Shown: positions 14,903-22,581 of the stretch, in pieces | Numbering within the stretch: the stretch's first letter is position 1 | How the letters are laid out: the number at the start of each line of letters is the position of its first letter | Assembly (NCBI GenBank): GCA_046331245.1 | Contig: JAXLRH010000008.1 | Span: 1 to 64,000 of the forward strand | From: SSF14 sp046331245 | Lineage (GTDB): Bacteria; Actinomycetota; Acidimicrobiia; Acidimicrobiales; Microtrichaceae | DNA: 64,000 nucleotides | Reading direction: 5' to 3' | The notes under the pieces: generated by a model | The model's input: the letters and a program-made list of their open reading frames with translations, nothing else | Database searches by the model: none | Told to the model about the DNA's origin: nothing | Program-made: the position numbers and the translations under genes

Positions 14903-16393
14903 ATGACCGAGCACGATGTCGTGATCGTCGGCGGCGGGCCGGCCGGGACGATGCTCGCGGCCGAGCTCACGCTCGCCGGCACCGACGTCGTCGTGGTCGA
15001 GCGGCGGCCGGGGTACGAGCTCGAGAGCCCGCGGTCGAGGGGCCTGCACGCGCGGACCATCGAGGTGCTCGACCAGCGCGGCATCGCCGACCGGTTCCTC
15101 GCCGAGGGGACGCCGATGCAGGTGCAGGCGTTCGCCGGCATCCCGCTCGACATCTCCGACTTCCCGTCGCGCCACCCCTATGGCATGGCCCTGCTGCAGA
15201 GCGATTTCGAGCGCATCATGGCGGGCTGGATCGACGAGCTCGCGGTGCCGGTGCTGCGCGAGCGCGTCGTGATCGACGTCGCGCAGGATGACGGCGGCGT
15301 CGACGTGACGCTCGCCGATGGCTCGACGCTGCGGGCGCAGTTCGTCGTCGGGTGCGACGGCGGGCGGAGCCTCGTGCGCAAGCAGGCGGGCATCGAGTTC
15401 GCCGGCTGGGACCCGACGACGTGGTGGATCCACGCCGAGGTGGAGATGGAGGACACGCCGCCGTTCGGCCTGCGCGGCGGTGGCGGCATCGGGCCGGCGG
15501 CCGACGGGCGCGTCGGCGTCACGCTGATCGAGGCCGACGTCGACCCGACGCGCGAACCCACGCTCGACGACCTGCGCGCCGCGCTGATCCGCGTCGACGG
15601 GACGGACCACGGAGCCCACAGCCCCCGCTTCGTCGCACGCTTCAGCGACATGACCCGCCAGGCCGTCGCGTACCGGAACGGCCGCCTGCTGATCGCCGGC
15701 GATGCCGCCCACGTGCACGCGCCGCTCGGTGGCCAAGGCCTCAACCTCGGCGTGCAGGACTCGGTGAACCTGGGCTGGAAGCTCGCGCAAGTGGTGGCCG
15801 GCATCTCGCCGGTCGAGCTCCTCGACACCTACCAGGCGGAGCGCCACCCGGTGGCCGCCGCCGTGCTGCAGAACACGATGGCCCAGCGTGCGCTCGGCGC
15901 GACCGACGAGCGCACCACGGCGCTGCGCGAGATCGTCGGCGGGTTGCTCACCCTGGACGAGCCACGCCGGCGCATCGCCGGGATGATCTCGGGGCTCGAC
16001 ATCCGCTACGACCTCGGCGGTGAGCATCCGCTCGTCGGGCGGCGCATGCCCGACCTCGACCTCCGCACCGCCGACGGCACGACGCGCGTGGTCGAGCTCC
16101 TGCACGCGGCGCGCGCCGTGCTCCTGCGCCTCGAGCGCGCCGCCGACGGCGCCGCCTGCGCGTTCGACATCGGCCGGTGGGGCGGGCGTGTGCGCGTCGT
16201 CGACGCACTCCGTGTCAGCACCGACGACGGGCCCTGGGCCCTGCCGGTGGTGGGCGCGGTGGACGCGCCGCCGGCGGCGCTGATCCGCCCCGACGGCTAC
16301 GTCGCATGGGCCGGCGACGACGGTGCCGTCGGCCTCGAACGGGCGTTGACGGCCTGGTGCGGCGGGATGGGCAGATCTACCCGACTGCGTTGA
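14903..16393 (+). CDS. FAD-dependent aromatic hydroxylase/monooxygenase
   Basis: 496 residues. FAD motif IVGGGPAGTMLAAEL at residues 8-22, the second FAD/NADPH motif VGCDGGRSLVRKQAG, and the third GDAAHVHAPLGGQGLNLG. The C-terminal thioredoxin-like part (from about residue 375) is typical of the RdmE/PgaE/MhpA group that hydroxylates phenols or polyketides with NADPH and O2. Five-residue differences aside, the length is normal for the group. No pathway partners are adjacent, so the substrate is unknown. Confidence 0.85.
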   Translation: MTEHDVVIVGGGPAGTMLAAELTLAGTDVVVVERRPGYELESPRSRGLHARTIEVLDQRGIADRFLAEGTPMQVQAFAGIPLDISDFPSRHPYGMALLQSDFERIMAGWIDELAVPVLRERVVIDVAQDDGGVDVTLADGSTLRAQFVVGCDGGRSLVRKQAGIEFAGWDPTTWWIHAEVEMEDTPPFGLRGGGGIGPAADGRVGVTLIEADVDPTREPTLDDLRAALIRVDGTDHGAHSPRFVARFSDMTRQAVAYRNGRLLIAGDAAHVHAPLGGQGLNLGVQDSVNLGWKLAQVVAGISPVELLDTYQAERHPVAAAVLQNTMAQRALGATDERTTALREIVGGLLTLDEPRRRIAGMISGLDIRYDLGGEHPLVGRRMPDLDLRTADGTTRVVELLHAARAVLLRLERAADGAACAFDIGRWGGRVRVVDALRVSTDDGPWALPVVGAVDAPPAALIRPDGYVAWAGDDGAVGLERALTAWCGGMGRSTRLR

Positions 16394-16434
16394 GGGAGGA
16401 AACGGGCGGCCGAACGGGAGGGCGTACCCCAGCA

Positions 16435-16461
16435 CCGTTCATCCGACGAGCGGATGAACGG
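16435..16461. terminator. Strong hairpin between monooxygenase and MCP genes
   Basis: CCGTTCATCCG (16435-16445), loop ACGAG, CGGATGAACGG (16451-16461): an uninterrupted 11-bp stem 42 bases after one stop and 20 bases before the next GTG. There is no T tract. It may end the upstream transcript or act in the leader of the MCP gene. Confidence 0.45.
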
Positions 16462-16481
16462 CCGACCCGAGGAGACCCCGC

Positions 16482-17621
16482 GTGGCCATCACCACTCTCA
16501 CCCGCAGCACCCATGGCAACGACACACGCTCGCCCAAGGTGCTCGACTCGATGCAGGCGCTCCGCGCCGTGCTCGACTCGGTGCAGGCGAACATCTTCGT
16601 CGCCGACACCGAGCTCAACCTCGTCTACCTCAACCGCAAGGCGCTGACGACGGTGGCCGGGCTCGACGCCGAGATCCAGGCCGCCTTCCGGGTGGGCACG
16701 AACGAGCTGCTCGGTGGCTCGATCCACCGGTTCCACAAGGACCCGGCCCGCGTCGAGCGCATTCTGTCCGACCGCCGGAACTTCCCGCACGACGCCACCT
16801 TCTCGTTCGGGTCCGTCACCCTCCACACGCTCATCGACGCCGTCGTCGACGAGCGGGGCGCGATCATCGGGTTCGTCGTCGCCTGGTCCGACGTGTCGGA
16901 GCGACGCCGCATCGAGGAGGCCGCCCGCCGCCTCGCCGACGACGTGGCAGCGGCATCCCAGCAGATGAAGGGCTCGAGCCTGAACCTCAGCGCCAACTCC
17001 GAGGAGGCATCGGCACAGGCATCCACGGTCGCCGGTGCCACCGAGGAGATGTCGGCGTCGCTGCGCGAGGTCGCCAGCGGGGCGGCGGCTGCGGCGATGT
17101 CGGCCGGCGAGGCGGTGAGCGCCGCCAACCTGTCCACGGCGGCGCTCGACCGGCTGTCGACGTCGGCGAGCCAGGTGGGCGACATCATCAAGCTGATCAC
17201 CACGATCGCCGACCAGACGAACCTGCTGGCGCTCAACGCCACCATCGAGGCAGCTCGCGCCGGCGAGCACGGCAAGGGGTTCGCCGTCGTCGCCAACGAG
17301 GTGAAGGAGCTCTCGCGGGAGACGGCCGGTGCCACCGACCAGATCTCCAAGATCGTCGAGCAGCTGCAGGCCGAGTGCGCCACGGCCACGACATCGCTCC
17401 GGGAGGTCGCCGAGCTCATCGTCAACATCGACGCGCAGGCGACCACGATCGCCTCGGCCGTCGAGGAGCAGACGGCCGTGACCCACGAGATCGCGATGAA
17501 CATCACAGCGGTCGCCACGGGAGCGGACGACACATCGGCCGTCGTGGGGGACATCGTCGGCGCAGCCGAGCACCTCGCCCAGATGTCCGACGAGCTCCGG
17601 ACCCTCGTCAACACGCCCTGA
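16482..17621 (+). CDS. Soluble PAS-MCP (methyl-accepting chemotaxis-type) protein
   Basis: 379 residues, no transmembrane segment. A PAS-like sensor covers about residues 20-145 (LDSVQANIFVADTELNLVYLN to VVAWSDVSERR). The rest is an MCP signalling domain whose hairpin tip is ADQTNLLALNATIEAARAGE followed by GKGFAVVANEVKELS. GTG start after CCGAGGAGAC. Such cytoplasmic receptors talk to CheA/CheW; no che genes are in view. Its position between the two sets of secreted-protein genes hints at a link between sensing and surface structures. Confidence 0.85.
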   Translation: MAITTLTRSTHGNDTRSPKVLDSMQALRAVLDSVQANIFVADTELNLVYLNRKALTTVAGLDAEIQAAFRVGTNELLGGSIHRFHKDPARVERILSDRRNFPHDATFSFGSVTLHTLIDAVVDERGAIIGFVVAWSDVSERRRIEEAARRLADDVAAASQQMKGSSLNLSANSEEASAQASTVAGATEEMSASLREVASGAAAAAMSAGEAVSAANLSTAALDRLSTSASQVGDIIKLITTIADQTNLLALNATIEAARAGEHGKGFAVVANEVKELSRETAGATDQISKIVEQLQAECATATTSLREVAELIVNIDAQATTIASAVEEQTAVTHEIAMNITAVATGADDTSAVVGDIVGAAEHLAQMSDELRTLVNTP

Positions 17622-17666
17622 CCGTCGGCATCCTCCACTCGGACCCATCACGACTGCTGAGCCACC

Positions 17667-18293
17667 ATGCCCGTCCAACCGTCGAACCGAACCGGCTGCG
17701 TGCCACTCCGTGACCTCCGCGGCGACCTGCGTCGCCGCCTGGGAGCGGCGTCGGCCGTGCTCGGCTGCCTGCTCCTCGTCCGCGCCGCGGGCACGGTCAC
17801 GGAGTCGCGCGCCGCGTTCTCGAGCTCGACGTCGACCGGTACCAGCCGCCTCCGGCCCGGCTCGTTGCGGCTCACCGACGACGACGCCGGCGCCGTGATG
17901 TTCGCTGCAGGCGACCTCGTCGCCGACACGACAGCGGAGCGCTGCATCAACGTCGACTACGAGGGCTCCTCGACCGCCGACGTCCGGCTGTCGGCGACCA
18001 CCTCGGGTGAGCTCGCCGAGTTCCTGGCGATCCGCGTGGAGGTCGGGCACGGCGCCATGGGCGGCCCCAACTTCGACTGCACCGGGTTCGTCCGCGACCG
18101 CGTGCTGTTCGACGGCCCGCTGGCAGCGTTCGGCGTCGAGCACGGCTCGTTCTCGAACGGACTGCAGGGCTTCGAGCCGGCCCGGAGCGGGGAGCGGCGC
18201 ACCTACCGACTCGCGTCGACGCTTGCCGACGACAACTCGGCCCAGGGCCGCTCCGCCTCGGCCACCTGGTGGTGGGAGGCGCGACCCGCATGA
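17667..18293 (+). CDS. Secreted TasA/camelysin-like protein with SipW-type leader
   Basis: 208 residues. Hydrophobic leader after an Arg-rich start (DLRRRLGAASAVLG), then RAAFSSSTSTGTSRLRPGSL, LTDDDAGAVMF, the paired Cys blocks (ERCINVDY and DCTGFVRD), FDGPLAAFG and the terminal WEARPA. The same layout is found in the proteins at 10049, 10805, 57287 and 58033. The stop overlaps the ATG of a SipW-type peptidase (ATGA), which is probably its processing enzyme. Confidence 0.72.
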   Translation: MPVQPSNRTGCVPLRDLRGDLRRRLGAASAVLGCLLLVRAAGTVTESRAAFSSSTSTGTSRLRPGSLRLTDDDAGAVMFAAGDLVADTTAERCINVDYEGSSTADVRLSATTSGELAEFLAIRVEVGHGAMGGPNFDCTGFVRDRVLFDGPLAAFGVEHGSFSNGLQGFEPARSGERRTYRLASTLADDNSAQGRSASATWWWEARPA

Positions 18294-18883
18294 CCACGAC
18301 GACCAGCTCGCCCCCGCGCTCGATGCTCGCCGCAGCCCCTGCCGTCCTGCGGCCGGTAGCACGGCGCGCCCACTCAGCGCTCTGGATGGCCTCGTGGCTC
18401 TATCTCTCGCTGCACCTCTGCCTGATCGCGTGGGCGGCGCTGCCGCAGGTCGCCCTCGGCTGGCGGAGCACCGCGATCACCAGTGGTTCGATGCGTCCGG
18501 CGATCGATCGAGGCGACCTGGTGCTGTACAGCCCGCCATCCCGCGTCGCGGGCGGCGTCGGCACGCTGCTCCTCGTCGAGGACCACTCCGGCGGCGGCAC
18601 GATCCTGCACCGGGTCACGGCGGTCGCCCACGGCCGCTACCGCACCAAAGGCGACGCGAACACCCACCCCGACCCGGTGGAGACGCGGGTCGGCGACGAG
18701 GTGGGAGTCGGGCGGATGCTCGTGCCCTTCATCGGCAGCCCGATCGTGTGGTGGGGCGGCGGCGAGTACGCGATGTTCGCCGCGTGGGCGGGCTCGGTCG
18801 TGCTCGCCGCGTTCACGGTGCTCCGGGCCGGCGCCAGTCGTCGTGCCGTCGGCGCCGCACCGAGGCCGGCGGGGAGGTCGTGA
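18290..18883 (+). CDS. sipW: SipW-type (ER-type) signal peptidase I
   Basis: 197 residues. Membrane segment about 31-54, then ITSGSMRPAIDRGDLV with Ser67, His107 (ILHRV) and Asp122 (TKGDANTHPD), so the full Ser-His-Asp set is present; a C-terminal helix lies near 155-180. It is coupled by ATGA to the substrate gene upstream and is followed, with overlap, by a GGDEF gene. Confidence 0.85.
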   Translation: MTTTTSSPPRSMLAAAPAVLRPVARRAHSALWMASWLYLSLHLCLIAWAALPQVALGWRSTAITSGSMRPAIDRGDLVLYSPPSRVAGGVGTLLLVEDHSGGGTILHRVTAVAHGRYRTKGDANTHPDPVETRVGDEVGVGRMLVPFIGSPIVWWGGGEYAMFAAWAGSVVLAAFTVLRAGASRRAVGAAPRPAGRS

Positions 18884-18885
18884 CG

Positions 18886-20532
18886 GTGACCACGTCTACT
18901 CGCAACGAGCGTTCCATCGAGGCCGTCGAGCGCGGTCTGCGGAGGCTGCGCCCCACCGCCGGCGTCGTGCTGCTCTGGTACGTGGTCGCCAGCTCGACCG
19001 GCATGGCGCTCGATCAGCCGACCAAGTGGTGGCTCGTCGCCGGAGGCATCGTGCTCATCGTGGGCGGCCAGGCGGCCGACCACCTGCAGCGGCGCGACGC
19101 CCGAGCGGGAACGGCGGCCGACGCCGTCGTGGTGGCGGCGGACACCGCCGTCACCGTGATCGTCGCGACCCGCCTGCCCCTGCTGCACGCGAACCTCAGC
19201 TGGGCGCTGCTGCTGCTCCCGGTCTTCGTGGCGGCTCTTCGGTTCCGCATGCGCGGGATGATCGTGATCTGGACCCTCGCGTCGTGCCTCTACGTGCTGC
19301 TGTCGCTGCGGGTGCCGCACGACATGTCCGACACGGCGACGCAGACGGCGTTCCTCCAGTCGCTCCAGACGGTCGTGTACCGCGTCGGCATCCTCCTGCT
19401 CGTCGCCGTGCCGTGCGGCTACCTCTCCGATCAGCTCCTCCAGGCGAGCACCGCGCAGCGACGCGCCGAGCGCGAGGCGCGCCAGCGCAACGCCGTCCTC
19501 ACGACGGTGGTCAACGCCGGCCGCACCATCGGACACCAGGGCATCGACGTGCCAGAGACCGTGGTCACCGCGGCGCTCGACCTCGGCTTCGTGCACGTGG
19601 ACTGGCTCGTGCGCCTGCCGTACGCCGGCATGACCGTCGCCCACACCGGGCGGCACCCGATGTGCCGTCGCCGCGCCGTCGACCCCGCGGCGTTCGGCAA
19701 CCTCGCGGAGCTGGTCTCGATGTCGGGCATCGCGGCGAAGGCCGGGCCCGACGATCCCGTCGCGGAGGTGGCTCCCGAGCTGGACGCGCTGGCGTTCGGC
19801 GAGGTCGTCGCCCTGCCGCTTCCCGACGGGCACGACGGCGCCGTGGTGCGCGCCGCCACCGTCGTGGGCACCGTCGCGACGACCGCGCAGATCGACGGGC
19901 TCGAGCTGCTGCTCGCCCATGCGGCCGTCGCCGAGGACCACCGGCGACTGATCGGCGACCTCGACGCGGCGCGCTCCGACCTCGAGTTCCAGGTGAGTCA
20001 CGACAGCCTCACCAACCTGCCGAACCGCTCCACGGTCGACGGCCGGCTCGGCGCCGCGCTCGACGCCGTGGGCCCGAACGATCCGCTGAGCGTCCTGTTC
20101 CTCGACCTCGACCGCTTCAAGCAGGTGAACGACGGCCTCGGCCACGCCGTCGGCGACGGGCTGCTCGTGGCTGCCGCGCGCCGTCTGTCCGCTGCGGTGG
20201 GCGAGTCGTCGACGGTGGCTCGGCTCGGCGGCGACGAGTTCGTGGCGATCCTGCCGGCCACCGACGAGGAGGGCGCGGGTGAGGTCGCCGGCCGCATCGT
20301 CGACTCCCTGTGCCAGCCGTTCCGCATCCAGGGCCACCTCGTGGAGATCGGCGTCAGCATCGGCGTCGTCACCACGGGGCAGCACATCGACGGCACCGAG
20401 CTGGTGCGGCGCGGCGACGCGGCCATGTACCGGGCCAAGGCGAACGGCCGCTCCCAGTGGTGCGCGTTCGACCCGGAGCTGGACCGAGCCGAGGCCGCGG
20501 CCCCCGAACGAGAGGACGAGCACGTTGCCTGA
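18886..20532 (+). CDS. Membrane GGDEF protein, probable diguanylate cyclase
   Basis: 548 residues. About five to six transmembrane helices fill residues 25-185 (for example VLLWYVVASSTGMAL and RVGILLLVAVPCGYL). A middle region of about 150 residues looks like a degenerate sensor, and the GGDEF domain runs from about 375 to 530 with the intact motif LGGDEF (GGDEF at 448-452) and DLDRFKQVND. No RxxD inhibitory site is seen upstream of GGDEF. It should make cyclic di-GMP. GTG 18886 is preferred over GTG 18880 because GGGGAGG is then 8 bases upstream. It is followed by, and overlaps, another SipW-type substrate gene. Confidence 0.85.
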   Translation: MTTSTRNERSIEAVERGLRRLRPTAGVVLLWYVVASSTGMALDQPTKWWLVAGGIVLIVGGQAADHLQRRDARAGTAADAVVVAADTAVTVIVATRLPLLHANLSWALLLLPVFVAALRFRMRGMIVIWTLASCLYVLLSLRVPHDMSDTATQTAFLQSLQTVVYRVGILLLVAVPCGYLSDQLLQASTAQRRAEREARQRNAVLTTVVNAGRTIGHQGIDVPETVVTAALDLGFVHVDWLVRLPYAGMTVAHTGRHPMCRRRAVDPAAFGNLAELVSMSGIAAKAGPDDPVAEVAPELDALAFGEVVALPLPDGHDGAVVRAATVVGTVATTAQIDGLELLLAHAAVAEDHRRLIGDLDAARSDLEFQVSHDSLTNLPNRSTVDGRLGAALDAVGPNDPLSVLFLDLDRFKQVNDGLGHAVGDGLLVAAARRLSAAVGESSTVARLGGDEFVAILPATDEEGAGEVAGRIVDSLCQPFRIQGHLVEIGVSIGVVTTGQHIDGTELVRRGDAAMYRAKANGRSQWCAFDPELDRAEAAAPEREDEHVA

Positions 20533-21133
20533 GCCCCTGGAACGACACGACATCGAGCCCGACGCGGTCGACGAGCGGTCGGCGCTCACCGCGATCCGGA
20601 TGCTGGCCTTCGGCGTGACCGCCCTGGCCGTGAGCTTCCTGGTCGTCGGCCGCACGACCACCGCCATCGCCGACGCCGCGACCTCGCCGGTCTCGGAGAT
20701 CCGTCCCGGCACCGTGAAGCTGTCCGACGACGACGGCGACGCCTCGCTGTTCCCGCTCGGCGACCTGCTCCCCGGGCGCGAGCTCACGAACTGCATCACC
20801 GTGACGTACGCCGGCACGTCGCTCGACGGCGATGTCGACCTGACGGCGCTGGGCGGGGGAGCGCTGGCCCCCGACGTCGCCGTCACCGTCCAGCGCGGGA
20901 CGGGCGGTCGGTTCGACGACTGCGAGGGCTTCGTCGCAGAGGCTCCGGTGTTCGACGGAACACTCGCCGACCTCACCGCCCGCCACGGTCTGACCGGGGA
21001 GCCGCTTCGGGCGTTGCACATCGACGGAGCGAGCGCGACGGCGACCTACCGCGTCGGCATCCGGCTGACGCGTGACGACGTCCCGTCGGACGCCGCGGCC
21101 TCGCTCCAGCTCGTGTGGTCGGTGGAGGGCTGA
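20525..21133 (+). CDS. Secreted TasA/camelysin-like protein, divergent member
   Basis: 202 residues from a TTG at 20525 that overlaps the GGDEF stop; GAGAGGACG lies upstream. The leader is hydrophobic (IRMLAFGVTALAVSFLVVG) and followed by TAIADAATSPVSEIRPGTVKLSDDDGDAS in which the phenylalanine of the other members is lost. The core keeps both Cys blocks (TNCITVTY and DDCEGFVA), FDGTLADL and a late beta strand ending VWSVEG instead of WEA. It is the most divergent of six such proteins in the window and has no peptidase directly attached; the one at 18290 is nearest. Confidence 0.62.
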   Translation: MPEPLERHDIEPDAVDERSALTAIRMLAFGVTALAVSFLVVGRTTTAIADAATSPVSEIRPGTVKLSDDDGDASLFPLGDLLPGRELTNCITVTYAGTSLDGDVDLTALGGGALAPDVAVTVQRGTGGRFDDCEGFVAEAPVFDGTLADLTARHGLTGEPLRALHIDGASATATYRVGIRLTRDDVPSDAAASLQLVWSVEG

Positions 21134-21199
21134 GCGATGACCGGCGATCGCGCATGCCCGAAACGGCCCGAGGGGGAGGTTGGGCAATTTGAGAACCCT

Positions 21200-21250
21200 C
21201 CGTGGTGGCGAGGAGTGCGATGCGTAGCGTGCCGCTCACATCGCCCACGG
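21200..21250 (+). promoter_or_regulatory. Candidate structured leader upstream of the HDOD gene
   Basis: Nested complementarity: CCGTGG (21200-21205) with CCACGG (21245-21250), inside it GCGATG (21217-21222) with CATCGC (21239-21244), and AGCG/CGCT around TGC at the tip. It lies in the 200-base gap before the gene at 21334. It does not match any riboswitch I know; it could be an attenuator or the end of the upstream transcript. Confidence 0.3.
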
Positions 21251-21333
21251 CGGACGGCGATCCATGTCTCAGGAGGATGCATGGCCAGGTGGAAGGGACC
21301 ACGACCGATGACGGTCCGGGGAGGGAGCCGACG

Positions 21334-22182
21334 ATGAGCGCGCCCGTTCCCACCGTCGCTCCGCTCGACCACCGCGCCGCCCGCGCGGCTGCCGTCGAAC
21401 GGAAGCTCGACGCGCTTCGCACGGCCGACACCGTCGCGACGCAGGTCATGTCCATGCTCGGCGACCCGGAGGACGGCCTCAACGCGGCGATCGCCGTGGT
21501 GGAGGTCGACCCGATCTTCGCGGCACGCCTTCTCCGCCTCGCCAACTCGGCGGCGTACGCACCGCTCGCCGCGGTCCGCAACGTCCGGCGCGCCGGCGTG
21601 ATGGTCGGCGTCGACGGCCTGCGTCTGCTGGCGGCGCAGCTGGCGACCGACTCGTTCTCGAGCAGGATGCCGCCCGGCTTCCGCGAGCACTCGGCGACGG
21701 CCGCGGCGGCGTGCGTCGCCGCCGGCCGCATCTTCGGCGTGTCGCGGGCCGACGCCTACACGATGGGCCTGCTGCACGATCTCGGGTGGCCGGTGCTGTG
21801 GTCGAACGACGCGCTCGCCGAGCACCTGCCGGTGGAGGACGGGTTCGACTCGGCCGAGCAGTCCCAGCTCGAGCGCGATCGCTTCGGCCACTCGCATGCC
21901 GACATCTCGGCCATCCTCCTCGAGGCGTGGGGGTTCGCTCCCCAGCTCGTCCAGGCGGTGAGGGATCACCACTCGACCGACCCGGACCGCCTCGTGTCGT
22001 CGCCCTCGCCGTTCGCGAAGACCCTGGCCATCGGTGACGTCCTCGCCCAGACGCTCGGCAGCGGCCCGCTGTCGCCGCACCAGCCGGTCGACCTCGCGAC
22101 GCTCGGATTCTCCTCGCTCGTCATCGCCGAGCTGCTGGCGTCGACGAGGGACAACCTCGCCCGTGAGGTGACGGTGGGGTGA
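21334..22182 (+). CDS. HDOD domain protein
   Basis: 282 residues, one HDOD domain over most of its length: TVATQVMSMLGDPEDGLNAA, AARLLRLANSAAYAP, VGVDGLRLLAAQLAT and the HD-like region YTMGLLHDLGWPVL with later DHHSTDP. HDOD proteins are regulatory relatives of HD-GYP enzymes and are common in c-di-GMP and chemotaxis networks. ATG after GGGGAGGGAG. It is close to the GGDEF and MCP genes, so shared signalling is plausible. Confidence 0.82.
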   Translation: MSAPVPTVAPLDHRAARAAAVERKLDALRTADTVATQVMSMLGDPEDGLNAAIAVVEVDPIFAARLLRLANSAAYAPLAAVRNVRRAGVMVGVDGLRLLAAQLATDSFSSRMPPGFREHSATAAAACVAAGRIFGVSRADAYTMGLLHDLGWPVLWSNDALAEHLPVEDGFDSAEQSQLERDRFGHSHADISAILLEAWGFAPQLVQAVRDHHSTDPDRLVSSPSPFAKTLAIGDVLAQTLGSGPLSPHQPVDLATLGFSSLVIAELLASTRDNLAREVTVG

Positions 22183-22189
22183 GGCGCCG

Positions 22190-22579
22190 ATGAACGACCA
22201 CCGATCCGGCAGCGACCCCTCGGCCGAGGAGCTCGCTGCGGCCATCACGCCGCTCTCCGGCTACGTGTCGGTGTATCCCGACACCACCCAGCGGTGGCGG
22301 TGGACGGTGAACGCCCCGACGCACCAGGTGCTCGCCGACAGCGCGACCTCGTATGGCACGCGCCTCGAGGCACGGCAGTCGGTGCGGCGGGTGCTCGAGT
22401 CGATCCTCACCTTCGAGCACGGCATCTCACGACAGGTCGTCGCCCGGTGGCTGTCGACGCTCACGACGCCCGAGCGCCTCGCCGTGCTCACCACCGCCGA
22501 TCACCTCGCGTCGTCGGGTCGCGGGCCCGACGACGACGAGCTCGACGACGACGGCCTGGACGACGACTCCGACGACTGA
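22190..22579 (+). CDS. Hypothetical protein with acidic tail
   Basis: 129 residues, 7 bases after the HDOD stop, so likely co-transcribed. The N-terminal half has a YVSVYPDTTQRWRWTV strand and ARQSVRRVLESI helix that recall small DUF1508-like folds, but the match is weak. The C-terminus is a run of Asp/Glu (GPDDDELDDDGLDDD). No function can be given. The convergent DUF3556 gene ends 2 bases beyond its stop. Confidence 0.55.
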   Translation: MNDHRSGSDPSAEELAAAITPLSGYVSVYPDTTQRWRWTVNAPTHQVLADSATSYGTRLEARQSVRRVLESILTFEHGISRQVVARWLSTLTTPERLAVLTTADHLASSGRGPDDDELDDDGLDDDSDD

Positions 22580-22581
22580 GA

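Noticed and set aside
21137..21337. 66-codon frame before the HDOD gene
   Set aside because: Basic low-complexity translation, overlaps the likely structured leader and the HDOD ribosome site.
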